From: Ciona savignyi
Taxonomy: Eukaryota > Chordata > Ascidiacea > Phlebobranchia > Cionidae
Reading direction: 5' to 3'
Length of the DNA: 64,000 nt
Assembly: GCA_000149265.1 (NCBI GenBank)
Contig: CH003267.1
Coordinates: forward strand, 1,260,511-1,324,510
The position numbers were made by a program, and so were the translations under genes. The notes beneath the pieces were generated by a model that saw only the letters and a program-made list of their open reading frames with translations, was not told the DNA's origin and ran no database searches. Of the stretch, positions 45,201-57,158 are shown one piece after another. Every line of letters starts with the position of its first letter. Position 1 is the stretch's first letter.

Positions 45201-48200
45201 CATTCGAACCGACTTCGAGGAAGCTTTGTCTCTTTCGTGGACCCCTCGTCGGTGTCTGGGGAGTGGGGGGTCAATTCAATGGGTGGAGGGAGGGTTCATC
45301 ATTTAATAAAAGGGGGCTATGTAAGGAGGAAGCTGCAGCTCATGAAATTGCACCTCTTGAACTAAAATTCTGCTTAAAATAAGATACACATGAAAATAAG
45401 ATACACATAAAAATAAGATACACATAAAAATAAGATACACATGAAAATAAGATACACATGATGATTTAAACTGAAAATCAACCACAATATCCATGAGCAA
45501 CATGACATTGTATGGTGGAATGCATTTGTGGTAACAACATAATAACGACGGTTGGGACAATACGGGAGAATGACTGTTATATTTCACTCTTGTGATTTAT
45601 AAATGCAATGCTTACACAATAATCACAGCTTACAGATGTGGAGCTGGATTTATGGAGCTAGTTGACCAAGTAGTCTTATCATGGATCGTTCCAACAAAGT
45701 GTATGCTACACCACCTACCCTACCATTGTGTGAGTAAAGAGTGCACATCATTTTACTTTAAAACTGGTAAATGGGAATTTAATGCAGTTATACCAACAGG
45801 TCTACTCACAATTATTAATATACATTTCTTGAACATTTACAAATAATAATTCCTGCTACTACCACACTACATTCCTGGCCCCTGCGTTATCATAGTCCAT
45901 ATTGTTCTACTATGATACTAAATGCAGCATGTTTTGGATGAGTCAGATGGTCAGGTTTATAAAGACAAGAGGTACAGGATGTCAGTGCATCTTACCCACC
46001 TGTTCAAGTCACTCATCCGCGCGAATGTCTTGGAGCACTGGTTGCACTTGTGCGGCCGGTCGTTCGTGTGCACACATCGCACGTGCTGCTTCAGATGGGT
46101 GGCCGTCTTGAACCCCTTGCCACACTTGGTGCACAGATGGGGTCGCTCGGCTGCCAGGGCCATCGCCGTCACCCGGGGAAGCCCGGTCTGCTGCTGGGTG
46201 AACTATGGGTGGGGGTGGGGGATGAACTATAAATGTGGGTGGGTGAACTATAGAGGGGAGGGGTGATATTTATATTGGTTTGCAAAGAGTTGCCGGTGCG
46301 ACTTTTAGCCCAAAGGTGGCGAGATCGTAAATGGTTGCTACCTACTAATCATAGTCTTGATCAATACTTTTAGCGCTAATCGTGGAATACCAGTGAATTA
46401 ATGGGTTAAACTATGGGTTAGAATCGAACTTATGACTTAGAAATTAACGGCCCTAAGCTCTTAACCACTGAATTACTAAGGAGATCGCAACATTCTTACT
46501 TATTTTAACTGATAGGTATTATCGCATACATAACTCACAGCTTATTTTAAACTTAAGTATCGTCGCATACTTAACTATTTATTTCCAACTGAAGCAAACG
46601 GATGAACCAACCTTGATCGCCGAACAAATATGTCGCTTCCCCAGTTTCCCAATGACAAGTCCGCACTCCAAACATGATTTGCCCAAGTTCTCCGACAACT
46701 TGTTCAAATCAATCTGCCCAACCATTTCCATTGGCTGGTTTGAATTCACTCCTTGGTTTTGATTGGTTGATTGAATGACAGACGGCATGTTATTGGTCGG
46801 TTGGTTGTTGTCGGTGTGGCGCAGTTGTAGATGGGACTGGATGGAAGGGAGGGGGGAGGGTTGTTTAGGGGGGTAGACTGTACTTTTTATACTTTTATTC
46901 CTTAAATTGTGGTAACAATCAAATTTGTGGAATTGGCATACTAATATTAACATTATGGATCTTTCACGTATATAATGGGCGTCTATCGTTAAGGTAAATA
47001 AACAACTTTTGCGATTATTGTTAAGGTAAATACACAACTGACGATTAAAACAGAGTAATAACTACATTACAACCACTTAGTATTCCTGCCTTTAAAGTAT
47101 AAAACAATAAGTTTTGCTGGATAATGATAATTAAATAATTATGTAGAAGTAGAATGCACTATATATACAATACAAAGGTGGATGAACAAGGTAACAAAAT
47201 AGAAGTCAAACTATCTGAAAAAACATGAATTTGTATGAGGTAGTAATACAGTGGTAAAATAAACGAATAACTGCAAATTCTAAGTAAAAACAGTTTTAAC
47301 TCCCCACACAACCCGGTTGCAACAGCCACTCACCTGCAATTGGAATGCTTGTGAGAATCCTTTCCCCCACATACTGTGCACCAGAATGGCTGGGGGTGGG
47401 TGGACATCACCATGGTGCTGTGGATGGGGAGGGTTAGGGTGGGTCAGGGGGGGATAATACCCCGTCGTACATTTGTCGCACAAGTATTAAGCCTGTTATG
47501 CTGATCAACCCATGGTATTATACACAACCGCGATTGGATTAGGCAAGATGTATGATGTTTATTTTATCAATTAAGTATAAAAAGAAGTCTGATTTCAGGT
47601 ATCTGAAAGTTGATTGGTTTTTAATCTGATAATACTTGGGCATGAACCAACAACTAGCAGTCATTAATCTAAATGTCACCTTGACATGTATTAGTGTGTC
47701 TGGAATGTTAATCAATCACATAATCAACAAGTTTTGGGAAATGAAAGGTTGAACAATTGTTTTAGCTGATAGCAGGTTGCAAACTTAATATTGAAATGAT
47801 TGATCGAAGAAATATCATTTCGTAATTTCTAAATTTGTTTTGTACTAGCTTGTCAGTATTAGATTCATGATTTGTTCTGATAATTGTACTGTTGCCCCGT
47901 GTTAATATTGCTTCCACATAACCTCATATTTCTGTTGGTTAAAGTTGCAANNNNNNNNNNNNNNNNNNNNNNNNNNNNNNNNNNNNNNNNNNNNNNNNNN
48001 NNNNNNNNNNNNNNNNNNNNNNNNNNNNNNNNNNNNNNNNNNNNNNNNNNTAAACGCAGCGGCTTAATGAATTCTACTGAATTGAAGAAAAATGTGAATC
48101 ATACACAACACACTGCAATAGCTCTGGTAACCCGACGCTCGGCGCGAGGTGATCTGACGATTGCCTGTATGTTAACTCCATTCGTTTTCCCATTCACATA

Positions 48201-51200
48201 TATAAAACATTGAATTCACCTGAAGCATGGCAGCATTCTCGAACATCTGGCCACATTCGAAGCATCGATTGACTTGGGACTGCGCTACAGGGATAACCAC
48301 TGCGTTGGTGGTTGGTTGGACAGTGAACTGGGGCAACGGGGTGGCTTCCTGGGTCTCCTGCTGCTCTTGCAACGATAACGCCGTCTGTATCACTGGGGGG
48401 TAAATGGAGATGTAGAAGGAGAATATCGATCGCTATGATCATGCGGTTGTGTGGAGATTATGTATTGCAATGTTCATGAGTATATAATGATATTGCGTAT
48501 TTTAAGTGACTTTATGTTTCATTATGTGTTGAATGAGGATTTCACGGCACAGGTATACAAAGCTGCACTGAATGACGGGTAATAGTTGACAAACGGACAA
48601 GAATGAAGTTTACCTTGCATGGTTAACACACAGGAATCGTCAGACCACCTCGTGCCAACCACAGGTTGAAGATATTGCAGTGTGTTGTGATAGATATATT
48701 GCTTCAAATGACCACAGCATCTACAAACCTGCTGTCTTCGAGGCGTCATCCAACCCATGCACCCTCAACATGTGCGTCTTCAAATATGAAGAGATGGAGA
48801 ACTGCTTGGAGCAAATGACGCATTGGAAGTTCTTCTCCTTTGAATGTACAGCCTGCGGAAGGAAAGGGGGGTTACCCCATGTGATACCATTGATGCAGAC
48901 AGAATGACATTGCTGCACAAACAACGCTGGGGCCAACAGTGGATGTGTTTAATCCATCTACACCCACCTGCATATGATGCTTAAGATTCCCAGCCTCCGC
49001 GAACGTCCATCCACACTTGGAGCACGAGTGGTTACGCTCCCTCATGTGGACGCTACGTAGATGTCGATTCAAATCACTCCGACGGCCGAACCCCTTCCCA
49101 CACTGCTCGCATTTGTTCGGTTTGTTCTGTGGATTCATGTGTTCAAACCGGGTAATGCAAGGTGCTTGGCACAAGAATGCAGCCACATTGGTAACGACTG
49201 GGCTCATTGCAGTGTGTTGTGTATTATTGAGACATTTCTTGCTTCCCATTTTTAAATACTTCTTTCATTTTAATCCTTTAATCCAAGATGGCATCGTATA
49301 TGCACCAAACGGTGATTTATTTATGCAAATTGCAACTATTAGTTTAAATGTTGAAAAACCTAGAATTATATACTAACGCAAGGGAGGAATTTTCAACAAA
49401 TTTTTCTTTTTATAAATTTTTGTAATTTAAATTTTTTGTAATTTTAACAAATTTTGTAATTTTTGTAATTTTATCCATTAAGGTTAAGGTCAGATATGGA
49501 CTCACATGCACTGCCAGTATATGCTGCTTAAGGTAAGCATTGCTCCTGAAGCTTTTGTCGCATTCAGAGCAAACAAACGGCTTTGACATGTCGTTCTGCT
49601 GTAATCTGGGGCCACTGGTGGAATGGGACTGTACGGCCATGGCGTTCACCCCGTGCACGTTGCGCATGTGGGACGACAACAGACTCGATTTCATAAAGTT
49701 TTTCCCACATTCCAAGCATCTGAATAATTTGTGGAAGAATTAAACTCCAAAGAAACACTACTGTACATGTCTGACTGGTTAGATTGGGGTTTAGTGCGTC
49801 GTCTTTCAGTTAAAAAATTCGAAATCAAAACTGATCACTAGGTATTCAGTAATGTCTTTGGAAAAGGCACTTCACGAACAATGCCTTAACCCAATGGATT
49901 AGTGGGTTCTACTATATTAAAGGAACGAGTCTATCACACACTGCAATAGCTCTGGTAACCCGACGATGGGCGCGAGGTGATCTGATGATTGCCCGTGTGT
50001 TAACTCCCTTGTTTTTTCCATTCACGGGGATAAACATGAAATAATCCTATATTCTATAAAGATTTATTCTACTTTTGGTAGATAGCTGACGATTAACAGG
50101 TTCTTGGATAAGTCGTTAGCTTAATTGTAATTCTTTTTCAGAAAGAACATTCAGAATATTCATCTAGATATAGATGCCAGATGGTTAAATATTTCACAAA
50201 TTCTCACTTGTGTTGCACAGCTCTTGGTCCCTGCACTGTGTGAGCCATGTATATGTGGTAGTTGAGCTGGCCTCCGCTCATGAAGCAAGCTTGGCACTCA
50301 CTACAAGTGAATACAACTGCAGAGTTCTGCGTCTCCGTGTGTACGTGGACGGCTTTGATGTGGTCCTGGGTATGTTGGGGTTGGTGTTATACTGATGGTA
50401 TATTTAACTATTTTTTAATACAGATTTATAGACTTTACTTCCAAGGATGGATCCATGGTCCCGCGATATCGTGAAAAAACTGCTGTGAAAAATATTGATA
50501 TCTTGACAAAAACACATGTATGATTCAGACATTTCTTGCTTCCTTTTTTTAAAACACTCCTTCAGTTTTAGTAAAGCACATTAGTCCAAGATGGCATCGT
50601 ATAGGCACCAAAAGGTGATTTATTTATGCAAAATGCAATTATTAGTTTAAATGTTTAAAAACCTAGAATTATATACCAAAGCAAGGGAGTTTTCAACAAA
50701 TCATTCCCCATGGAAATAACACAGAATCTCCACCAACCTGCAAGTGATGAGGTGCAAGGAAGCTTTCCGGGCACGCCGGGCACTTGTGGGGCCGGGCGTG
50801 CAACTCGGCGTGCGCTTTAAAGTTGTGGAAACTTAACTTCCCAGCGCTTTCGAACTCCTCATGGCATTCGGCTGGAGACAGCAAGAAAATCTTCAAACTT
50901 TTGTTCATTTCAGGTGAAAATTAAATCGAATTTCAGCATCATAAAAAAATTTTGCACTATGCAAATGAAATAACTAGACCCTTGTATTCATTTTTTCTCA
51001 AATAAACTTGTATTTTAAAGGTGATTTAGGCGAGGCTGATCTGGTACCTTGTTGTATGTGATGAAATAAAATTTGAGGCATAACAACTGGAAAAAACAAC
51101 CAAAAATCTTGTTTAAGTTGGTTATACCACCAGTTGTACATTACATGGTTGCCAATTGGCCTTGCGTTGCAGTGAGATGTTTTAATTAAAAATCAAGTCC

Positions 51201-53183
51201 TAATATGTTTGTAATTACTTAGAATGCAACCATGAAAACTAAGCCACAAAGTTATACGAACTCACTGCACTTATGAGATGCTCCATTTGTGCGGTTGGTT
51301 GATGTTTGGGATGGGTCACTAGGAATGCTCATTTCATTGCTTGTCATCGACCTTTCACCTGGATAATGTACAATAGATGATTACTTTACATGGTAGATAG
51401 CTAGTCTTTTATTATTTATTGACAAAAGTACTGGTAGCAAACAAACCACGGAAGATTTTTGGAAAGGGGTAAATCTTGTCTAGAAAACGTAAAAAATGGT
51501 CCCAAGTACATAAAACACAAAAAATATGAGAAATTTTTTTAACCGACTAAGTAAGGTTTTACTACTCAGCTTTTTTAACAAGAGCCAGTTTAAGAAACAG
51601 GAATCACAACATTTTTAAAATCACGCACACAGTGAAAAGAATTCTGCTGTTGCTTCCAAAAGATTATGGATAAGTCAACTTGTGATAAAGAAACAAAAAT
51701 GTTGAATCCTGTTTCATAAACTGTGATAGAAAATAAAAACAATGAAGAGACTACCTTGCTGCTGGTGCTGTTGTGTAGCGTAGATGGGCGTCATTATGGT
51801 CGGTATAGTGTGTTGGATCATGGTGACACCGCTCTCTGCTGCCGCCTGCTGGATAAAGTCCTTCCTGATTGAGATTTGGGGGGCGGTGGATGTGTAGGGG
51901 GCTTGCGCAGGTGACCCACACTGGACATTACCTGGTAACAAGGGGTTTCAATACTGGTAGAGGTACCGGTAATTAATAAACCTGTATTAAGCCAGAAGAC
52001 AGTGGTTATGACAATCTAAAGATAACCTCATGCTCACAGCAAGGTAACCGAAGCATATTAAGTGAGGTGTGTTGTTTGTATATTATTACTTCATTTTTTG
52101 AACAATCCAGTTTTGTGAAAAACAATTTTTTCACAAAATTTTGGAAAGTTAATACAAACAAACTAGATTCTAAGACAACATGGGTTATGTAGCTTCTCAG
52201 TAAGCAGTCACTGCAAAAATTAAATCTACTACTCGGCATGCTTGGCTCTCGACTGTATTCACCATGCAACCAGACTATGACGTAAAATTGCATTTAGTTA
52301 CTTACTAACGATCTGCTGGGTGCTTGTTGCAATGAGCACATTTGAATTCACCATCCCAATATTGTTAATGCTTCCCATGCCTGGTAATGTACCAGAGAAG
52401 ACTCCAGCTCTCTTTGAAAGCTGGTTGGCTGAAGGTATTGATATCTGGTTTAATGATGGCACACCTTGACCCACCATGAAACCTTTACCACCAGAACCAT
52501 TCTGTTGATACAAATTGATGGATTGCATAATCAGGTTTTTACTTCGTGAATAGGAAATGCAGGTGGCGTGTTATCACACAAACAATCGTCAGATCACTTC
52601 ACACCAACCATAGGGTTACCAAAACTATTGAAGTTTGTGCTGTTTGATTAAGACGTTCCTTTAATTATAGTACAACCCATTGGTCGAACTGCCTTGCGCA
52701 AAGACACAACGAACTAGCTAGTTTTGATCAAGCAACCTTTCAGTTCTAAGGTAAAGCAAAACCCATAAAGTTATTCGGTTGAAAACAAGACTGCTTGCCA
52801 TGAAACAAAATTAAATGCATATACATTTCTACTGATTAGAGATTTACTGATTTATCACAGTGGTCTTTTAAATTACAACAACTTCCAATAGTGGGTATGT
52901 GGTATTCTGAACTATACCAGCTTGTATTATAAAATGTAAGTTATGAATGGTGTCTTATAAATGTAAGTTATGAATGTAGTTGAAATCTTACAATTGCATC
53001 ATTTTCATTCACTTCACTGTTGGCCAAGGCGGCTGTGGCTCCTGCTAATATATTTGCAAAGTTGACCATCGATGTCTGGCTGATCACTGTCATTACGGAA
53101 TCTTTTGGCTTCGACACATTTAGTTCGATGGATGTGTTCTGTGCTCCACTGGATGAAGGATGCCAATACTTGTTGTTGTCCAT
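42202..53183 (-). CDS. C2H2 zinc-finger protein with at least 18 fingers
   Basis: Coding exons read right to left: 53183-52992, 52501-52306, 51931-51755, 51358-51266, 50871-50738, 50365-50208, 49719-49506, 49126-48968, 48852-48729, 48392-48220, 47389-47334, 46836-46612, 46193-46000, 45255-45084, 44685-44524, 43932-43852, 43000-42843 and 42472-42202. Splice sites and phases agree throughout except around 47334-48220 (frameshift and assembly gap). About 980 residues are modelled. The N-terminal 200 or so are Ser/Asn/Gln-rich, then come C-x2-C-x12-H-x4-H fingers (for example HKCTEC, FTCSEC, NKCEQC, HECHIC). Two are atypical: CLECG without a normal His pair, and YKCADC with HIC. The C-terminus has the repeat MTSSPQL three times. 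Presumably a nuclear DNA-binding regulator; I cannot assign an ortholog. The acceptor before the ATG (exon from 53191) implies an upstream leader exon. Confidence 0.85.
42538..42718 (-). repeat. Composite SINE, reversed, in a zinc-finger gene intron
   Basis: Reverse copy with the landmarks cacactgcaatagctcc, ggtaacccgacggtgggc, cacgaggtgatccgacg and cacggggataaacatgaa. It lies between the last two coding exons. Confidence 0.75.
43050..43335 (+). repeat. Composite SINE, full-length copy
   Basis: About 280 bp. It begins tttatccccgtgaatggg, continues through acacacgggcaatcg, tcacctcgcgcccatcg and attgcaatgtgttgtg, then a unique middle (cattaagtgccttgcccaag). It ends in a reversed tRNA-like part (caacctttcgactaaaaggc, cgcactaaaccaccagac, taaccggtcgg). 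A useful reference copy for the family. Confidence 0.8.
45376..45460 (+). repeat. 17-bp tandem repeat, five units
   Basis: Five consecutive units of aaaataagatacacatg (some end taa), exactly 85 bp, in an intron of the zinc-finger gene. Confidence 0.85.
47334..47389 (-). other. Zinc-finger exon 11 with a 2-base frameshift
   Basis: The exon has a good acceptor (ccacccccag) and donor (GCAG/GTGAGT). It should supply the first part of a finger whose second part starts the next exon (SHLQLRH). It begins PFWCTVC in phase 0, but a run of five G (47364-47368) replaces the expected three. The last codons (FSQAFQLQ) are therefore in another frame. The exon is 56 nt, while 54 would keep phase 0 on both sides. 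Sequencing error, a natural indel or a true null are all possible. Confidence 0.7.
47951..48050. other. Assembly gap, 100 N
   Basis: Exactly 100 N, the usual placeholder for a gap of unknown size. The exon ending at 48220 stops in mid-finger (GQMFENAAMLQ), and no exon with the missing His pair is visible between 47400 and 47950. At least one exon of the zinc-finger gene is probably inside the gap. Confidence 0.9.
48060..48215 (-). repeat. Composite SINE, reversed, next to the assembly gap
   Basis: Landmarks ttaatgaattctactg, acacactgcaatagctc, cgcgaggtgatctgacg, and a decayed cattcacatatataaaac. Repeat content beside the N run probably explains the failed assembly. Confidence 0.7.
48600..48700 (+). 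repeat. Composite SINE fragment
   Basis: Contains catggttaacacacagg, aatcgtcagaccacctcg and attgcagtgtgttgtg, in the intron before the exon at 48392-48220. Confidence 0.6.
49228..49402 (+). repeat. 175-bp direct repeat A, copy 1
   Basis: Runs from agacatttcttgcttcc through ccaagatggcatcgtat, ggtgatttatttatgcaa and gaattatatactaacgc to ttttcaacaaat. The second copy is at 50525-50702, 1.3 kb away in the same orientation, on the other side of the two finger exons 49719-49506 and 50365-50208. Confidence 0.8.
49770..50055 (-). repeat. Composite SINE, reversed, near full length
   Basis: Starts with the tRNA-like part (ctgactggttagattggggt, ttagtgcgtcgtctttcag). It then has ggcacttcacgaacaatgcc, cacactgcaatagctctgg, gcgcgaggtgatctg and cacggggataaacatg. 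Confidence 0.75.
50525..50702 (+). repeat. 175-bp direct repeat A, copy 2
   Basis: Partner of 49228-49402, with about 90% identity by eye (for example ccaagatggcatcgtat is identical, and a 3-bp difference occurs near the end). Confidence 0.8.
52540..52780 (+). repeat. Composite SINE, decayed
   Basis: Contains ttcgtgaataggaaatg, acacaaacaatcgtcagatc, acgttcctttaattatagt, ctgccttgcgcaaagacac and a degraded tRNA-like end. Confidence 0.6.
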
Positions 53184-53191
53184 GATTCAAC

Positions 53192-55143
53192 CTATGAAAG
53201 TGGAATTTTTATTCTAAATCTAACATGGATAATTCCAACTTCTGTTCATATTGATGAGTTTTTGTTTTCTCTCCTGACAAATGGGGAAATCTCATTCAAT
53301 TTATATACGGTTATCATATGACAACTCATGTCCACAATAAAGTTGCTAAAGCCATTACAACATACAAATTAAAGACTGTTTTAGTGCAAGCCATTAAACC
53401 AGTCGGCAACTGATTTGCCAAAGGACAGAGGACACAACTGCTGGTTTCCGGAAAAGTGAAATATCAAACCAACTGCGGAAGAATTCTTTATACATCTAAT
53501 GATGATTGCATGTGATTGTATTCTTTACCGCACACTTTTCTTCGAGGCTTAGTGTAATAGTGTATTTTTTTAAACATTTATTTTTTCATTTCTTTTATGT
53601 GGGTTTAGCGGCCACGTCTAATTATACCGAAACTTGATAAATGTTGTTTTTTTAGTGTTTTAACGACTGTCGTTTTCTAAATTTTTATCAAAGGTCCTGC
53701 TTCATGTTTTCATCATGAAAACAAAAAATGAACTAAACTATTCAACTCTTGTGTATTTGTTTATAACTTATCACCAAGTGTATGTTAATATTTCAAATAA
53801 AGTGTAATTGATAACCTTAACCGTTTATATTTAATTTGTAACCAAATTTTAAATATTAATAAAAACTAACCTTTAAAAGGTTTATATAGTTGTTCTTATC
53901 CATTTTTAATATTTGGCCAATCAATATACCACAATGAGTAACGGTAACAATTTCAATTAAAAGTTTAATTTAACTTTATTATTACGTAAATGTATAAAAA
54001 TAGACAACAAACTGTAAGATGTGCCGTTCAAATTGTAGTATCACTAGTGTGAACCAAACTTTTTGTTATTAAAGTGCGTTGTTCCACGCGCGGCGCGACG
54101 CCATGTTTTTAGCTCGTGCAAAATATCGCGCAGTGTAGACACACTCACAGACGCAGCTAAACCACTAAAAAACAAATTTCTACAAAACTTATAGACTAAC
54201 CTGGAATACCAATAGGTTGCTGCTGCTATCAATGACAATTATATGCCAATTTTATTAACAAATTCTTAATTTTAGGCACGAAATTATAAAAATATTAAAG
54301 TTAGACGACACATACATTTCACTGCACCCTTACACAGATCACACATTTATGCGCGAGTTCAGTCAACCGTTCATATATTCATCCGCTGGGAGCATACAAA
54401 AAAGTGCGTTTCTCTCGAATGCGCATGCGCAGAACCACTCAAAGGGTTTTATTTTTGGAGGTAAAATATAAACTTCACATAAGATTAATTCAAAAATCGT
54501 TGCCCGGTTGTTTTGTTTGCTAAATTAAGTGCGGAGTTCAGGTATTAATACATTAAATAAAAATGGAGGAGTACCAATTTTATGAATGAATCGTCACATC
54601 TAGTCTTGTCTGAACCGAAAGAGCGAACCGCAAGTCCGCAACCCAAATTTGAAATATTTAACGCCAATTTTATGACCTGTGTGTGGGTTAACGCGTCGTC
54701 TTTCAACCGAAAGGACGTTACATCGAAACTTGTCTCCTTGAGAAACACGGTCATCGGTCATCGCCTGGCACCAGTGAATTAAATTTATCAAATGTTTAAA
54801 AACATCTCCGACGTAGTGTTTCCTAAACGCATATTCTGACTTACCATACTGACTGTTCAATATATAGTTTTCTATCACGTTATGTGGGATGTATTTAGAT
54901 CTGGAAGTATCAACAAAACCTGCTTTGCCTCTCAAATCAAATGTTGCGGTTGATGTTATTTCACTCTTCGAGAAAACTATTTCGGTGAAAATCAACCCAA
55001 TGTGGAAATGTGAAACAAAGTTTTTAAATTTTATTTTATTCACATTCAGTTAAAACGTTTTATTTTTCACTTTTATACAGTCCTTATATTTTCCAATCCA
55101 GGAAAGGCTCATTGCTAAGACCGTTTTTGTATGTAAGTATGTA
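53192..55143. other. Upstream region of the zinc-finger gene with promoter-like patch
   Basis: 54060-54130 is GC-richer and contains gacgccatgttttt (YY1-like on the minus strand) near cgcgcggcgcgacg. 54418-54429 is TGCGCATGCGCA, a palindromic NRF1-type site. Together they suggest a broad promoter driving the minus strand toward 53183, perhaps bidirectional. The 147-codon minus frame at 54600-55043 includes tgggttaacgcgtcgtcttt, which resembles the tRNA-like SINE end, so I do not call it a gene. Confidence 0.45.
54418..54429. promoter_or_regulatory. NRF1-type palindrome
   Basis: TGCGCATGCGCA is self-complementary and matches the classical NRF1 core (GCGCATGCGC). It is located 1.2 kb upstream of the first coding exon of the zinc-finger gene, in a CpG-containing patch. 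Confidence 0.45.
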
Positions 55144-56114
55144 GGGGAAAAGTGGGTAAAATGGGCCACGTGGGTAAAATGGGCCACGTGGGTAAAATGG
55201 GCCCCCTCCAATTTTCAATATATTCTGAAGAATAAAATTTGCTGCGAGAACCAGTGTCAGTATATCAAATTATGGAATCTCCAAACCGAAGTTTGAGCGT
55301 GAAATTACCAAACTCAATGTTTTCTGTAGTTATTTCGGTTTGAGAAGGTCTGAATATAAATTTGAAATTATTGTTTTCTGCTAATATATAATAGAAAAGA
55401 TTAAATACTTAAATAACTTTTACTGTAGTTAAATAGAACTATATAGCCTAGACCTAATTTTACTGGTAGTAATAAAACTTCTTTTTTTTAAAGATTTTTT
55501 TTAGAGATTTTAAGTCGTATGATGGCACTCGTCTAATATGGGTCCCCTAAGTTCATTTGGTAACTAAGAGGGCTAGACTTAGCATTAACAGTACTAAAGG
55601 GCTAGACTTAGCATTAACAGTCATATTATGTGTTTCACAATAAACTAAAGGGGTTTTCTTAATGCTATTAATAACATGAATCGATAGTTATGCTTCCACT
55701 AAAGTAGCAAGGTGTTATTGCATTAGCATACTAGTAGTAGTAGCTGGGTATTAAATAAAAAGTAATTGTTGTAATTCAAAGTCTTAAATTAAAAAAAAAC
55801 TACATCATAAAAAGAAATGTAATAACATTGTTTATATGGGAAGCGAATATTGATATTGTTATCTAGCGAAATGTTAACGTCGAAAACTGGCCGGGGCCTA
55901 TTTTAGACTACACCCTTGTCTAAAATGGGCCACTAACGAAATATTTTTCTTTGTTGATAAAATATATTTAACAAAAATTATTAGAAAGTTAACATGTTAT
56001 GTGTGAAGACTTTGGTATTAGGTGACACCACATGAAAAACTTAAGTCCAGCGGGCTTTATATCAGTAAAAAATCCGATTTGCAATTAAAGGGCCCATTTT
56101 ACCCACTGTTCCCC
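55144..56114. mobile_element. TA-flanked DNA transposon relic, 971 bp
   Basis: Left end ggggaaaagtgggtaaaatg and right end reading ttttacccactgttcccc are inverted repeats, each flanked by TA. The left end carries a small tandem array (gtgggtaaaatgggccac about three times) and the motif recurs inside (tctaaaatgggccac near 55920). A 30-bp tandem duplication (gggctagacttagcattaac) lies near 55570-55622. No transposase frame. Confidence 0.75.
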
Positions 56115-56742
56115 TATGTGTACATGTATGTTAGCCTACTTCTCTTTGCAGAAGCGATTAAGAGAATTTTTTTAACAGTAAAAAATATTTTCTGTTCCCT
56201 TGGATGGCGGTAATAATATATTTAATTTAAGTTTTCCGCCGACTTACATTTCGATGACGTGACTTATACGAGTCCAACAATTAATAATTTCCCATTTATA
56301 CGTAATATTTATAAATTTCTGTGACAATTGAAATATCGGTTATTGAAATTTATTTGATTCAAGTACTGTATATTTAAGAATTTATTGACATGTCGTTGTG
56401 CGCAAGAATCTTAGCATCTCATCCTGCATACGACTCGCCTCTTATAAACCAGATAAAATATATTCTGGTCACGCTAGAGCCACGTTCAGCGCTAAATAGG
56501 AGATCTGTGATTTTGTGAGAAAATAGTTTATTTTGTTCACAGTGCACGCATACGATGCAAGGTTTGAATTTACTTGGAATTGTGACGTACATTTTATGAC
56601 GTAGCCAATGATGACGACATTTGGTTCGACGCAACGGTGGAATTTTGACAATTTCAATGGTTTTGTGAAGTCAAAATTAATATCACGGGCATGCCGCAAC
56701 CGAACAGAGGGACATACACGTCATTAGCAAACATATTGTGAC

Positions 56743-57015
56743 GTGATTAAATATAATGTGCCAGCCAACAGTGTCTTGCGGCCCGTGCGCCACAGTATGT
56801 TGTATGACGTCATCAAATATTACATCACGGTGCAGCAATTGCACAATGCGTATCGGGAATCGGTTGGTGAGAGTGGGATGGACTTTTTATGCCGCGAGGT
56901 GGCGCCACTGGGCTCGCTGGCTTTGATGCTTTTTTCCACCGGACTTTGGGGCTGCAAAGTAGTGGAATTAATAACAGCAATGAAACTTTATAACATAACT
57001 CAAGTTATATTTTAA
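56743..57015 (+). CDS. Hypothetical 90-aa protein with one hydrophobic segment
   Basis: Open from ATG 56743 to TAA. Composition looks protein-like: VRHSMLYDVIKYYITVQQLH, then YRESVGESGMDFLCREVAPL and a hydrophobic stretch GSLALMLFSTGLWGCKVVEL that could span a membrane. There are no obvious splice sites, so it may be intronless or the visible exon of a larger gene. Overlapping minus-strand frames immediately left (56419-56699) suggest a possible divergent partner, but I could not model it. Family not recognised. Confidence 0.35.
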   Translation: MIKYNVPANSVLRPVRHSMLYDVIKYYITVQQLHNAYRESVGESGMDFLCREVAPLGSLALMLFSTGLWGCKVVELITAMKLYNITQVIF

Positions 57016-57158
57016 AAATAACGAACTTAATGTTTTTAACCGGATGGTGATTAGAAGAAATAATTGTTTCTTGTCAAAAAAAACACGGGATAATCAAGCT
57101 TAACGTATTGCTTACAATTGGTCAGGCTAATGGGTTTCACCATCTATATTCGCCATCA

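Noticed and set aside
54600..55043. 147-codon minus-strand frame
   Set aside because: Part of it (gggttaacgcgtcgtctttc) matches the tRNA-like end of the composite SINE, and no splice or start context supports a gene.
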